Positions 1-12,300 of a stretch of 64,000 nucleotides of DNA are shown here, piece by piece. A program made the translations under genes and the position numbers. The notes beneath the pieces were generated by a model that saw nothing but the letters and a program-made list of their open reading frames with translations, did not search any database and had not been told where the DNA came from. Within the stretch, counting starts at the first letter, position 1, and each line of letters opens with the position of its first letter. Source of the stretch: Axinella damicornis (taxonomy: Eukaryota; Porifera; Demospongiae; Axinellida; Axinellidae); assembly GCA_963931865.1 (NCBI GenBank), contig OZ007505.1, positions 4,968,824-5,032,823 of the forward strand, in the 5' to 3' direction.

Positions 1-302
1 GTACAACCCCCGCAGTGCCCTCAATGTCCACAAGGATTCCAATTCTCCCTCCTGTCGGTCCAGCAATCACCTTTATCGGGTCACTCTGCCGAGGAGTTGT
101 CGGTTGGAGGTAGTCGCACGGTATCCTTATATCCTGACGGCTATCATAGACACGTACGCACGCTACGTGGTCGACAACGCTTCTAACCATACCCTTCTTT
201 CCATGAAGCTGAATGTCATGAAGATTAGCTTTCAAGGTCACTTCAACGTTGGTGAATTGACTGAAGTCCAACCAACTGTCACTGGCCGAGTTCGAACTGG
301 GG
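1..302 (-). CDS. SPT5-like C-terminal KOW domain exon (partial)
   Basis: The minus strand is open from about 302 to the window edge. The product includes DIQLHGKKGMVRSV, IPCDYLQPTTP, IKVIAGPTGGRIGIL and DIEGTAGVV. These line up well with the last KOW module of transcription elongation factor SPT5 (pattern: GVIRSV, a cysteine, HLEP.TP, KVI.G, G.LLSI.G..GIV). In SPT5 this part helps bind nucleic acid and RNA polymerase II in the nucleus. A good acceptor (cctttcccag) lies just upstream at 303. The oddity is that SPT5 has about 1,000 residues, yet I could not find its central domains on this strand at higher coordinates. This may be a short paralogue, a fusion to another N-terminus, or a displaced gene end. 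I am sure of the KOW match but not of the gene structure. Confidence 0.7.
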
Positions 303-1535
303 CTGGGAAAGGTTGTAGTCACCTGGGCTGTGGTAGTGCATAGGGTGGTAGCTGATTGATCACAAGTGTACCACGGCCTGCAGAATAACACAACAAAGTG
401 ATCATAAATAATAACAGAGTGACTTATGACTAGCGATCGGGTTCAAATCTTTCTGCAGACACATTTCTCTCACCAAAGTATGCACTGAAAAGGGATGACG
501 TATGTCATATTATGTAATTGTGACAAAACATCACACTCAGTTCCAGAGATTCTGCTCTCTCAGTCACTAACGCTGACCATGATGCTGTAGATTCCCCAGC
601 CATTCAGCCAGGCACGCCTCCATCGGGAGTAATACTAGTACTGGTTGTAATCCCGGGGTGTGTTAACCATCTGCCTGAGTGAATGCTCTTGCTGCCAACT
701 TCTGTCTCTCTTGCATGGTCATGTATACAGTCACACAGAAGGCCTTGTTTTGATGTATCTCTATACAGGTAGAGCCACTGGACCAACAGCAGAAGCCTAT
801 ATCTGATTGTAGCACAGGCAAATAAATGTACTAGGCTCAATCTCTGGCCTAGTTTCTATGTCATCCCTAGACTTGTCAGGCCAGGAATGGCCTGGGAATG
901 AGGTTGATGAATCAGCCTAAGAACAGCTTGGGAATAAGGTTAAGGAAATCAGGCAAGGAATGGCGGTCAAGAATATCCTGCAGTACGAGTGGTTTGCCAG
1001 GGAATGAAGTTAGCAAAGTGAAGCTAACAATGGCGTGCAAGGAATACAGCCTGGGAATGAGGGCTAGGATTGGCCTGGTGCTATACAAACTCATTTAAAA
1101 TTTGTGAGTACAATACGGCTGACGGTATTCAGAATACGAATTGTAAATCCGAGGGTTGTATAATCCAGTAAATATATACAGCCTTAGCTGAATATTGGCT
1201 CTGCATGGACAGCACCTTGTTAATAGTATGGAGAACCACCTGAACACGGTCTAAGCAAGAACATGCCTCTAACCCAGTTCAGTATACATGTATACACAAG
1301 TACCACCAACAGTCTATAAAAGTCCCATTACGGCTCGACAACAACTACAAGCAGAGTTACAAGGCCTCATATGAAGCATGCAATTCAGTCCAGTGAGACA
1401 ACCATGGGATCCTGTCTGACTCTCTGATGTGGCCCTAACAAACCCTACACCACTGGCACATGTACAGCAAAATGAGCCAGCAGTCAGATATCTGACATGA
1501 CCCACTTCAGCTATACCTCCAACTGTTGGTGTTAC
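303..1535. other. presumed intron or spacer
   Basis: No convincing coding exon is seen. From about 890 to 1075 there is a decayed series of units resembling ggcctgggaatgaggtt, which look like old family A transposon ends. Confidence 0.3.
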
Positions 1536-1716
1536 AGGGGGGAGTGGGTGAGCCCAGAGAAGCCTGGCTGGGCGGTGGCGGAGTGCTGTCCTCTGTGACG
1601 GCATAATTGTTAATGAAGGCGGAGATGGTGGGGTCCTGGAAGATGTCGTTGATAAGTTGGTCCAGGGTACTACTATTTTCGCCCCACTCTTCGCTCAGTT
1701 GGCTCTCAAACGCCAT
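1536..1716 (-). CDS. possible first exon of the minus-strand gene at the left edge
   Basis: An ATG at 1716 opens a 60-codon frame beginning MAFESQLSEEWGENSS, acidic with an amphipathic stretch (LDQLINDIFQDPTISAFI) and then a Pro/Ser-rich tail ending near SPTPP. A plausible donor (GTAACA) follows at 1535. It resembles an activation-type N-terminus, but I do not recognise it. It could be the first exon of the gene whose KOW exon lies at 1-302, or a separate gene. No homology supports either reading. Confidence 0.25.
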
Positions 1717-3056
1717 CGAGTCATAGTCCGGTAGTTCCGTAGCCTTTATTGGAAGTTTTACGATCTAGATACAGTCAACTCATCCAACTGTACGGTACCC
1801 GCCATCTATAGCGCTAGCTCTACATGTAGTTTCATCAACAAGCTGCCTGCCCTGAACATTTGTGCAATTGTGACGTCATTATTCAATATTCTGAATGGTT
1901 CGAATAAATAGAGCATGTACTATGTACATACAGCAAGAGCAGTGAGCAGAGTTGCGTTGTGATTTATAGATCAATGCAAGATCAAGAACAACTTGATGTT
2001 AGTCTAATGATATGACCGGATCCGACAGACTTATCTGTAAAAAAAAAGAAATGAAACAAATCAATTATTACGTATACGTTACACAGTATACAGACCAAAT
2101 ATTGCTCAACTGGACAGTGAATGAGATGGTAAATTCTGGACCCTGGAACTTGATAGATAACAAATGGCATTTGGATTCCATAATGGAACACAACTGGGTA
2201 TTATGGTAGGTATGGTACTTCAGGTGGCTACTTCTCTACCAAGCAGCCGTGTGATTTGCTAAACAGCTGGCTTTGATGAATGATCTATCATACTATAACT
2301 GCTGTGGGGACTACATATGGAGCCTATACAGCTAGCAGGCAGAGATGTAGCCATTCAATCTACTCCATGCAGAACTGTAAGATAACATCTGTTTACACTA
2401 GACAATAGAACAGTCCAGAACAGTTCTTGGAAGGGTACAAACACCACACACACACACACATATACACACGCTAATGAGGTTCGTGGAATACCATATGGCA
2501 CAGATCAGTCAACCATTAGTTGTGCTTGCACCTTACCATCTAGCTAGAGTGTTAATGGGTGTTAGTTCCCAAGAAGAAGATGCTTCCTAGGCTGGATTTT
2601 ACACTTTAGAGCGGAGCAGGGAACTGGAATGTTGGATTAGACACGGGACTGGATGTGGGACAGGAATGTGGGACAGGAACGTGGGACAGGAACAAGGGAC
2701 TGGAGTCGTCTCCATATGGAATCTTCGAGAACACTGATATAAGTACGAGACACCACTATGTCTGGACCTAGCACCAATGCTCTTCTCTAGAGACACTATG
2801 ATGAACAAGGCTGTTGGTGTGTCAGAGTATCGAGCTCACACAGTGAGGGAAATGAGAGAAAGAACTGTCATGCACCGTGCTAACACCAACACCATGAGGG
2901 AGACGACAGTATACCAGACCTCTTAACAGAGACCTGCTCAGCACCGGACTCACTACAGCAGCTGAAGTGAGCGAAGCTACTTTTGACTGGTCCACAGACG
3001 TAAAGATTAACTACATGTGTACTTTCATGATACCAAAAGCGTACACAATATAAGAC
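1717..3056. other. intergenic, no gene seen
   Basis: Mostly unique sequence with no supported exon. There is a short CA run at about 2446-2462 and a near-repeat of gggactggatgtgggacaggaa at 2640-2705. Confidence 0.5.
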
Positions 3057-3655
3057 CAAGGGCACATCGACCCTAACGGGAAGAGGGCATGCAACTCTCG
3101 TATTGACTCTGCAAACGGCAAAATCCAAATGCGGCCACTGGATATACTATTTTTAGACATTGGTATGCAACCGTATATGTGAATGAATGCAATTATCCAA
3201 TTATGCGGAATATCACAGAGCAAGCCGAGAGCTAGATCGAGCGCGTAGAGTGGATGAATGGACGCCATCCAAGTTTTGACGACTGGAAACAACGTGCCCA
3301 TCCGTCCTACATGCGGCAGCCATTGCACGCAGGTGCCATAGGCTTCGCTCAGGACCGTCTCCACTGAATGACACAGTTCGTTGGCGAAACTGAGGCAAGG
3401 AGAAGGCAGTGGTAAGCGCCATCCAGGGTAACAGCAGTGAGTTTAGATAGAAGTTCAATGACTTACTAGAGAATGGATATTTTCAGGAACTGTGGCTGTG
3501 ACTAGCGCGGTTAGCGTGCCAGAGTTGCACACGCCGCTGATATGAAATAAACAATGTATATAGCACGTGATTTCTAAAAATAGAAACAATTTGGATTATG
3601 CCGTTTGCGGAGTTACATGCCCTCTCGCCACCTTCAGCGGCTCGATACGCCCTTG
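3057..3655. mobile_element. family C non-autonomous DNA transposon, 599 bp
   Basis: The ends are inverted copies of CAAGGGC followed by a diverged inverted stretch that includes agggcatg.aactc. The element is flanked by an exact 7-bp duplication ATAAGAC (3050-3056 and 3656-3662). No transposase is visible. Short open frames inside look like chance. A shrunken relative lies at 37068. Confidence 0.75.
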
Positions 3656-3944
3656 ATAAGACGTAAACATTTATACTAGGGTATTAGGTTATTGAGCTCA
3701 TCGCTGCAATCTACTCTCTGGTGGAGGTGGTGCTGCTACGGATTCCTAGGTGATTTGTGGGAGCATCCACTCTGCTCACTAAGTAGAAACAAAACTAAGT
3801 AGAGACAACACGCTCTGTTGCTACCTGTTGCCCACCTTACTCTCCGCAATCAGATACTGTGCTTATCTGAGCACATGATCTTAACTACACAGCCAGCCAG
3901 CTATGTTCTGATTGCAAAAGGTATGTGTAGGTAGTGTATACGCA

Positions 3945-4225
3945 GTTGCTCGTTATTAGGTGCATGCACCCACACCTCCACAGGAAGGAAATATGCACCT
4001 ATAAGCAAGATGCGCTTAATTTTGAGTGACATTCCTCGAAGAGGAAGTGTGCTTCATTTCAAGTTAAGTAGCTTTTCCACTCAGTAGGATTGATAATGGC
4101 AGAGTTTCTGGAAGAAGATCTCAACGAGTAGCTGAGACGAGAGTCGAACATGGGCCAAACAACAAATACGATTGCGCCTATAAGTGAGCTGCACCAAATA
4201 AAGAGCGACTACAGTATTCAACATC
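3945..4225. repeat. dispersed repeat, copy 1
   Basis: This stretch recurs in the same orientation at about 5330-5600. Shared blocks include cgttattaggYgcatg, ccacaggaaR, aaatatgcacct, agcttttccactc and gagtttctggaagaa. The copies differ by many substitutions and small indels. The function is unknown. Confidence 0.6.
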
Positions 4226-4289
4226 ACTTTAGTCTTGTCCTCAGGCATACTCCATCCTTGAAAAAGAAAGTAGGTCTGGGAAATACTAC

Positions 4290-4480
4290 TGAGTTTGGAG
4301 GAGTGAGTCCAGCATTGAATAAACTAGCACTACTGTGGTTCGGCAATCGTGGAGGAGTGAGCCCAGCATTGAATAAACAAATCACTGGTGGCACTATTGA
4401 GATCTGACCCATCCCATAATAATTATACAATGACTTACAGGGCTTGGTAACCTTGGAGGAGTGAGTCCAGAACTGAATAA
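4290..4480. repeat. three diverged copies of a 27-bp unit
   Basis: The unit ggaggagtgagtccagcattg followed by aataaac occurs at about 4299, 4350 and 4455. The spacing is irregular (about 50 and 105 bases). No coding role is seen. Confidence 0.55.
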
Positions 4481-4511
4481 ACTATAGACGTTATCGCCTA
4501 CTGAAAGACAC

Positions 4512-4612
4512 AGAGCAAGAGAGGAAGCAAGGGAGGAAGGAAGGGAGGGAGGGAGGGAGGGAAGAGGGAGGGAAGAGGGATGGAGAGAGGAAGGAAGGGG
4601 AGGAGGAGAGTA
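4512..4612. repeat. purine-rich GGGA/GGAA tract
   Basis: About 100 bases of almost pure purine on the plus strand, with repeated gggagggaggga and gaggaagg units. Confidence 0.7.
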
Positions 4613-5329
4613 ATCCACACTGCAATCCAAGGGATAACCACTACAGCAGAAGTGTAGGAGTTTAAACTGAAACTGTCAGTTGTTAGTGAACTCCCTTTCT
4701 GCAGTAATGTCATCGAGGGGATAAACTAGCACCTCATGTCTGGTGGCATCCCTATGGATGACTCAGCACCAACTCATGACTGGTGGCATCCATACGGATG
4801 ACCCAGCATCAAGACCAAGTGTTGCTAGATGGCATTGGCTTGGTTGTGAGCCATGCTTAGTGAATTGAGGAAGATGTGCACTGTGTATTCCCATCTATGA
4901 CTCCCAGCTACATTACTGCAGAGAAGGAACATATTGTATAACTGCCAATAGTAATACTCAATTGGACACAAGCAGAATCAAGGTGCAGAGATCAGCCATC
5001 AATAATTGCAAAATCACTTTGAAAGATCAACAGTGAGCTGAAGGAGCAATGGGGGGAGGGACCTGGAATAATTGCCAGTATTACTCCAATTGTAGGTCGA
5101 CTGCCACCACCACCACCATGTCATCCAGTCGTTCCATGCACAGCAATACGCCCTCTGTGCCCCTGACACATAGATTGGGACGATCATTACACGTTGGTCT
5201 GCAGCCTATGTATTCAGGGATATGGGTACCATTTGTACCCTATCCCTGATTAATGTTGAGCCACATAAAGTCAATGGCAAACCAACAATGTCAATGTCAA
5301 CAAAGCTCTCCCCAACTGGTACCGTAGCT
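4613..5329. other. intergenic, no gene seen
   Basis: No supported exon. A short direct repeat (ctggtggcatcc.ta.ggatga.cagca) occurs twice at about 4740-4810. Confidence 0.4.
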
Positions 5330-5600
5330 ACGCGTTATTAGGCGCATGTGATTATAACTCCACAGGAAGCAAATATGCACCTACACTGTATAAGCGAGAT
5401 CCACTTAATATCAAATGACATTCCTCAAATAGGAAGTGCGCTTCAATTTGAATTATAGCTTTTTCCACTCCGTAGGATTGAAAATGGCCGAGTTTCTGGA
5501 AGAAACAGTGAGTAGCTGGGACGAGATGAACCTGCACCTAGCAGTGAATATGCACCTATAAGTGAGCTGCATCTAATAACGCACAACTACAGAAGTACTA
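5330..5600. repeat. dispersed repeat, copy 2
   Basis: Second copy of the repeat at 3945-4225, with the same order of shared blocks and a similar length. Confidence 0.6.
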
Positions 5601-5609
5601 CACAATGAA

Positions 5610-5777
5610 GCTGGTTTGAGCTGATTTGGACTGGTTTGAGCTGGTTTGAGTTGATTTGAGCTGATTTGAGCTGATTTGAGCTGGTTTGAGCTGATTCGAG
5701 CTGGTTTGAGCTGATTTGGACTGGTTTAAGCTGATTTGAGCTGGTTTGAGTTGATTTGAGCTGGTTTGAGCTGATTT
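5610..5777. repeat. minisatellite, about 10-bp unit TTTGAGCTGR
   Basis: About 16 tandem units of gagctg(a/g)ttt with rare ggact variants. The minus strand is open through it and reads as repeated SNQLKS-type peptides, which I take as a by-product of the repeat. Confidence 0.85.
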
Positions 5778-6153
5778 TCAAAGTCCACTGAAATGCTATG
5801 TGCAGCGACAACAATCAATGCATGCTGGCACATGAATGAGGTCCTTACTACTCAAAAATCGCTCAAGCCCCGTGATTCAACATTTGATGTGCTGTTAAGT
5901 TTCCTATCATGCATGTGACCTTAGTTTTCCAATGAGGGGGTGGGTGGTTTCAGCCATTAATGATGAACCACACACCCTGCCAAGATGAGTGAGTTGCTCT
6001 CTGCAAGATTCTGTTTATGCCTCAGTAGTGACATAAGTTAACGTAGTCAGTCAACTGGTTGATCAGTTTATCCTTGAATCAATCACCCAATTGAGTAGCC
6101 TTTCTTCAATCAAAAACCAACTAATCAATCAATCAATCCATCAACCAACCAAT

Positions 6154-6793
6154 TAGCCTCGTACCCAGGCCTTCAATCGCGAGGGGAAGGCCTGGTATAC
6201 ACTGTTTGCGCATGTGCTTAATTTCCCCCAAAATCTTGGAAAATAGGATATCTCGGTATTCTTCCGTGAAACGATGACGTCGAATGACGTCTACGTTTAC
6301 ATTCCTAGAAAAACCGCAACGAACGACGAGTAGCAATCATGGCGTGCAAAAGTTCCGGTGGTAGTAGTTTCTCTGAGGTTCTTTCCTATGCTTTGCGAAG
6401 GCTGAAAATGACACGGATGACTGTGAAAGAAGAGCAGCGCTCCTCCGGAGCTCCATGAGAGCTGTGTACAAAGGCAGCGACGTGTTCGTGTGGCTAGCTA
6501 CCTACTGGCTATGGCAAGAGCCTGTGCTACCAAGCGCTCCCTTTCCTCATGGACTAGCTACAAGAAGGGACTTGTAGACAGTGGAAAGAGCTGTGGTGTG
6601 CTTGTTGTGAGCCCTTTGATCGCTCTCATGCACGCGTACCCGGGTGTGTTTACGCAAACGTCATCGGTTAAGCCCAACCCATTCGCAAACGTCACAATTA
6701 AAATTGACGTAATATTCACATTTAAATTAAACGCATGCGCAAACAGTGTATACCAGGCCTTCCCCCGCGATTGAAGGCCTAGGTACGAGGCTA
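6154..6793. mobile_element. family A (Mutator-like) element carrying a RecQ helicase fragment
   Basis: The terminal inverted repeats start TAGCCTCGTACCCAGG, with a second inverted block (aaggcctggtatacactgtt) inside. The element is flanked by an exact 9-bp duplication CCAACCAAT (6145-6153 and 6794-6802). The 9-bp duplication suits Mutator-like elements. The middle holds a degenerate helicase piece, listed separately. The structural relative at 16033-16664 shares the inner terminal block but not the helicase piece. Confidence 0.85.
6340..6632 (+). pseudogene. captured, broken RecQ-type helicase N-terminal fragment
   Basis: Reading across frames, the stretch gives LKMTRMTVKEEQRSS, then AVYKGSDVFVWL, then LPTGYGKSLCYQALPF and finally SCGVLVVSPLIALM. 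These match in order the Q-motif region, Walker A (TGYGKS) and motif Ia (VVSPLIALM) of RecQ/SF2 DNA helicases. At least three frameshifts or stops separate the pieces, so no product is expected. It lies between the inverted repeats of a Mutator-like element, as in Pack-MULE gene capture. No DEAH box or helicase C-terminal domain is present. Confidence 0.75.
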
Positions 6794-6863
6794 CCAACCA
6801 ATCAATCATCCACCCATGACTGATCAGTCTAGAACTCAATTAGATGATCAATTTACTAATCAA

Positions 6864-9282
6864 TCAAGTAACTGATTGACAGATCCAAGTAATCAACTGA
6901 TCAACCAACTGGATGAACCACACAAACTCACACAAAGTGGTAAAAAGTGCATCATCTACCATGGCTGGTACGGGTGCGGCAGAGTGCAGTTCATTATGGA
7001 GAAGGTGATATGGGGCCAGAGAGGAATGCGGATGCCCGTGCGTAATTACTGACACAGGCTGGGTGCCCTGGGAGACGGAGAGGGAGACACTTGTGGACGA
7101 GGGGTGTTCTCTGTCTTGGGTGTCGGAGGAGTAGCCACTAGCGGTGGAGCTGGAGGAGGATATTCGGCGGCGACTGGAGCTTGAGGACCTCCGGCGACTG
7201 GAAAGAGAAACCGCACGCAGTGGCATCAGACATGTATGAGGCACTCACCCTCTCACTAATTACACTCCTGGTAGGGGAAAAATTGTGCCACGTAATCTAA
7301 TCTAATGTAATCAACATTTGACTACTTTGGAATGGCCTACAGAGATTCTGACTACACAGTCATGATCGCTCTCATGCAGTGACCCAACCGTACAATTTTT
7401 GTGCCGAAACTCACTATGGTGGTGGAGATACAACCGCTTTTGATGTGCCGTCGGCTGCCATTGCTCGAGCGCTCTCTTCTTTCGATGCCAGGCGCGTGAA
7501 GATTCTGACCACATGGTCGTAATCGCTGTCATTCACTGACGCTTGAAACTCAACGTGCTGGCGAAGTTGTGAGCGCTGTAATAATTTCTGTCTACAAGCG
7601 AAATATGGTCCACTGAGTATTTAGCAAACTATAAACCGACAAACACCCTGCAAGCTACATACATGTACATGAGTAACCACTCAAAGGACAGACTACCCTC
7701 GTTCCCACGCAGCCTGGGAGCAAGGCTAAGGACAGACTTACGATGGTCTTGATGGTAGTGGGTCGTCATCTTCCTCATCACTACTCAAAGTCAAGTCAAT
7801 CACGATTGGAGACCGACTGCTACTCACTAGGTATACACATGGGGCAGAAGAAGAGCACATGATGACATCGCAGCAGTGCAATGAAGTTGATGACATCATG
7901 CGCTCTTGGTGAGCCCATGAGCACAGGTATATGATCAGGAACTCATTAAGCTAACACACACATGAAATGGGAATATACCAGTGTTCTCGCTAGGGCTAGG
8001 CTGTCATTGGAGGGCACCATGCCCTTTGCAGTTCCCGTACCCACTACATAGTAGTACTCCAAGAAAATGTGATAATATTACCTCTTTGTTCGGGTGTGTC
8101 CCCTATGGTAAGGAAACTGGACCGATATCCCTTGTCTGGCGGTGTAGAGAGGTTGGTGCTTTGAACTAGAGAGCAAATTGAGGGGGAGGACATGAAACAA
8201 AGTCACGATGTCTGTGAGTCTTAGAGTACAACAGAAGTGCTAACCGTCTTTCTCTGAGATGGCGTGCCATGATCCATTCGTTTCAAACTTAATGTCATTA
8301 GAGGAACTCTTCTCACAGATCTCCATGAACAGACTGCATGTACAAACCAGAAATAGAATTAAATGTCAGGTACAAAACTGGGTATATAACAGCTACTACT
8401 CAACTCTACTGCTGTGTACTGACAAGGTCAAACTAAAGATCGAAACCAGCTGCGTCAGCTAGAGTGGATACCAGGCACTCTAACCCCCACTCCCCACCTG
8501 GTTCGAAGCTAAAGCCTGATGGGATAGGACAATTGAAGTGAAAAGTAGGAATATAATGCTACCATAACTTGTTAATGGCTCAGGTTGATTAGCACTGCAT
8601 AGGACGTGGACTCTGCAAACTTACCCATCAATTACCAGCTCAGTCAGAGGGGCTGCCTTGTCACACACTGGGCACACCCACCGTGCCTTCCTGCAAGAAT
8701 ATATACAAATGTACATGCATAATGATGATATGCAATAGTTCCACTGGATCGTTTATGAGTTGGAGTGGCCTGAGAATGAGTGAGATCATATTGTTACAAT
8801 GCAACAAGATCAACGTAGGGATGCTGTTACAAGTTCACCGTAGTCGGTATTCTGAATTTAAGCATGTCAGTGTATAGTGTCCCTAAATACTATCCCCACG
8901 ATAGTCAGGTCATCTTTTGTGAGTGACATAGTCTACATGCAAACAGAATGAATGACCGATAGCACTGTGGAATCCAATCTTGCATCAGTATAGTATCAGG
9001 TTTTCATGGACACAATTACCCAGACATACTATATTAGTAAATCACATAATAAGATGGTCCAACACTGTCTAGAGTACGAAGATGTCCAGGATGTACATGT
9101 ACATGCATACATACGTCTCAGACCAGCACAATTTGCCTTCAGTCAATCAGCACACAAGAACCAGACATGCACAATGATTATGACATGACACTGTAGCACA
9201 GCACTCAAAACATGGACTCACTTCTCATTCATCTGGAGGTATATGCCAGCATCGAAACATTGTAAGTGTGTGCATGAGGAGG

Positions 9283-9328
<46 letters not shown>

Positions 9329-12300
9329 TGGGGTGTGTTGTGAGTACACACATGAATGGGCACGAATATGTAAGGCATTAAGCATTGAGGTCCCCATAGA
9401 CTATGCAGGTATGTGGTTCTTAAGATGCAGGACAGGGTGCCATACGTCTACTGAGGATCATGTACTTCGACTGCAAATATCCACCAAGGGTGTCCCGACA
9501 AAATAGTTACTGCAAGCACCAACTGAATAAAAAGTTCACAGCTTGTCCTCAAGACTGGGATACCTGATCTTCAATTATTACCCCACACGTGCATGCGTAG
9601 CAGGGGTAAAGCAATGCTGTCGTGTCTGTCTGTCGTCAAAAATAACAATATTCAGATGTTTGCAATTTGTGTACCTGATACAAGTCAAGGCAGTTCTTTT
9701 TGCCGTTATTCCAGCTACTTCCTATTATCGGTTTCTTAACTCCACCCATTTCAAAATTGCACGTGGCATCATCATGATCATTGACCGCACTGGCACTGGA
9801 GGCATGTTACAAGGCATGTATTCCATGAACACATTCTAGCTAGTACACAATGTGGTCGTGCCCTGCCTTCTCTGTTCTACCCACTAATGAGCTTCCTCGT
9901 TCCCAGGCCGTCTCCTGTTCCGTTTTTAGCCGCATACATGACCTTTGACCCCCTGTCAGAAAAGCATTTTCTGACGGGGTTCAAAGGTCATGTATGCAGG
10001 AGCAGGAGACGGCCTGGGAACGAGGCTACTTCCACCTTTCTGAGTCCAGTTGCCCATTAAACCATATCCACATTGTACTGTTCACATTCCAAAGTAAAGT
10101 CTCTTCAGACCATGCCATTTGCTGATTGCATGTACACGTATATTAACATACCTGCAGGGGTGCACCATCCTCATTTTACCGAGCTGCAGAACAGACACAA
10201 CAAAAAGAGGCAAGTACAAGCAATGTTGTAACACAGATGGAGGAGTCATGTGCATGCGAGTAAAGTGTATTAAGCACAGCTGGTTTATAAGAGCTCATTT
10301 GCTGTTAGGTGCAGGTTTGACTCTTGACCCAAGCTACTCATTGAAGTCTTCCTCAGATCGGAAAAGCTATAATTCCAAATAAAGTGCACTTCCATTTTTG
10401 ATTTAAAATTAAGCACACCTGGCTAATACATGTATTTGTTTCCTGTGGAGATATAAGCACGTGCACTTAATAATGCGCGGCTACGGCATACCACACAGAG
10501 GGAGAAGAACCTACCGGACAGAGTAGTGACACTCGTAAACTTGTTGTTGCAATCTCTGAATCTCTGTCCACCATCAGTTTCTCCCTTACTGCAAGAATGA
10601 ACAGAAAACAGAGTGAGATCAAACCGCATAGTACACACACCTCCATGTCCGTCCCAGCTTTGAGGGCACAGCTGGAACATGCACAGTACACATCCAATGT
10701 GAGGGCAGAGTTAGCGAAACCACTTACTTTCTGATACTTAGCACAGTCTCTCTCAATCTGAGATGTACCTACCGTCGTAGCCTGGTCACGATCTCTCAGT
10801 CAACATACCATGAAAGGGTGTGCTTATTATCATACTACAATTTTACACCAATACTTGGATTGGCTATCAGACATTGGCTACACAGGCCAAATATTGGCTA
10901 TAAAATCGTAAACAGATGTAGTGAAAGGAAGTAAATCTGAACTACATGTAAGTTGTACAATGGATGGGCTCAGATAGCCATACTTAAAATTCCATAGCGA
11001 TGTATCACTAATCAACTATCAAGCGTTCACAGAATGTGCAGAGTACGCAGTATTACAGTGTTCACAGAATGTGCTGAGTATGCAGTATTCACCAGGTGAT
11101 GACTATGCAGTACCTCATCAAGAGGGAACTTCAGTACTTAGCAAGGGACCTTCTGATTATGAAGGTTGCTGACCCACCGCTTCAGGAAAGTTTGTCAGGG
11201 GCTCTCCTGGAGTCTCTCCCTAGGCCTGGTGCTTCTGGAGCGAGTAGCCCCATTACCAGGCCCATACACAATCAAAGCCTTATACCAGGCACACACAGTC
11301 TCGCCCCCTCCACCACACACAATACAGACATACAACTTCACCCTCTTCCACATACACATCCTCTACTCATACCTAGTGCCCTGGAGACATCCGGACTCCT
11401 GACTCCTTTGGATTTAAGACCTTGAAGCAGCTCACTGGCCGACAAACCATGCACCAGGTCAACACAAACACAGAAGCCCTATAATAAACAAGTAAACAAT
11501 AATCGGTAATGAATGGGGAGGACAGCAAGATTCACTGTGGCAGCCATAGAAATCCCTTCGGTAACTTGCACCAAGCCAACCCACAAGGCTACTTTGTTGA
11601 CTTCAAAGCTCGATGTTTGTACTGTACCTACATCTACATGTGCAGTACGTCTTTGATGCACCCATACATCCTGAAAGTAAACACAACTGGCAACCCTATC
11701 CCATGTATGAGCATTGAGTAAACATTGGGAACAGGGAACAGAACAAGGAAGAGTGTTGTGTCTCCCTCCCTCCCTCGCTGAAGCCTGGTTTCACATTGGA
11801 CTCAAGAGCTTGCCCCTCCCTTTGTCACCTAACTCTAACGTCTAACTCACTGCTGAGCTGACGTGCAGTATACAAAATATACGGAATGATAATGATGAAA
11901 ATCAAATACTCAGCAGCCTTTCAACATGCTAGTGCTTGCCCCAATTAGAGCTCACTTTCAACTTTAATGAAGCATAACAAATAACTTAGTGCTACTCACG
12001 TGACCCTCAACGAATCAGACGCCTCAGAATCGATCACATGGCGGAGCATTAAATCGCTTAATGCACACTTTAGTGTGCATTATCTAGATAATGCACACTT
12101 TTCAAAGATCAAAGGCTGTCTCAGATCAGTGAGTTGCACTAAGTAGTTTAGATACCAGTTTTTGCAGTGCATTACGGGATTTAGTGCACTCGGGCAATCT
12201 AGTTAACGGTCTCGGGCGGATAATGCACTCGCCTTCGGCTCGTGCATCATGTCACCCTCGACCGTTAACTAGATTGCCCTCGTGCACTAAAACCCGTAAT

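Noticed and set aside
6490..6774. Plus-strand open frame as a gene
   Set aside because: Only parts of it are in the helicase frame. It is a shifted reading of the captured RecQ fragment inside a transposon.
9243..9506. Plus frame with a VCVCVC stretch
   Set aside because: Product of the TG microsatellite and the antisense of a PIAS exon.
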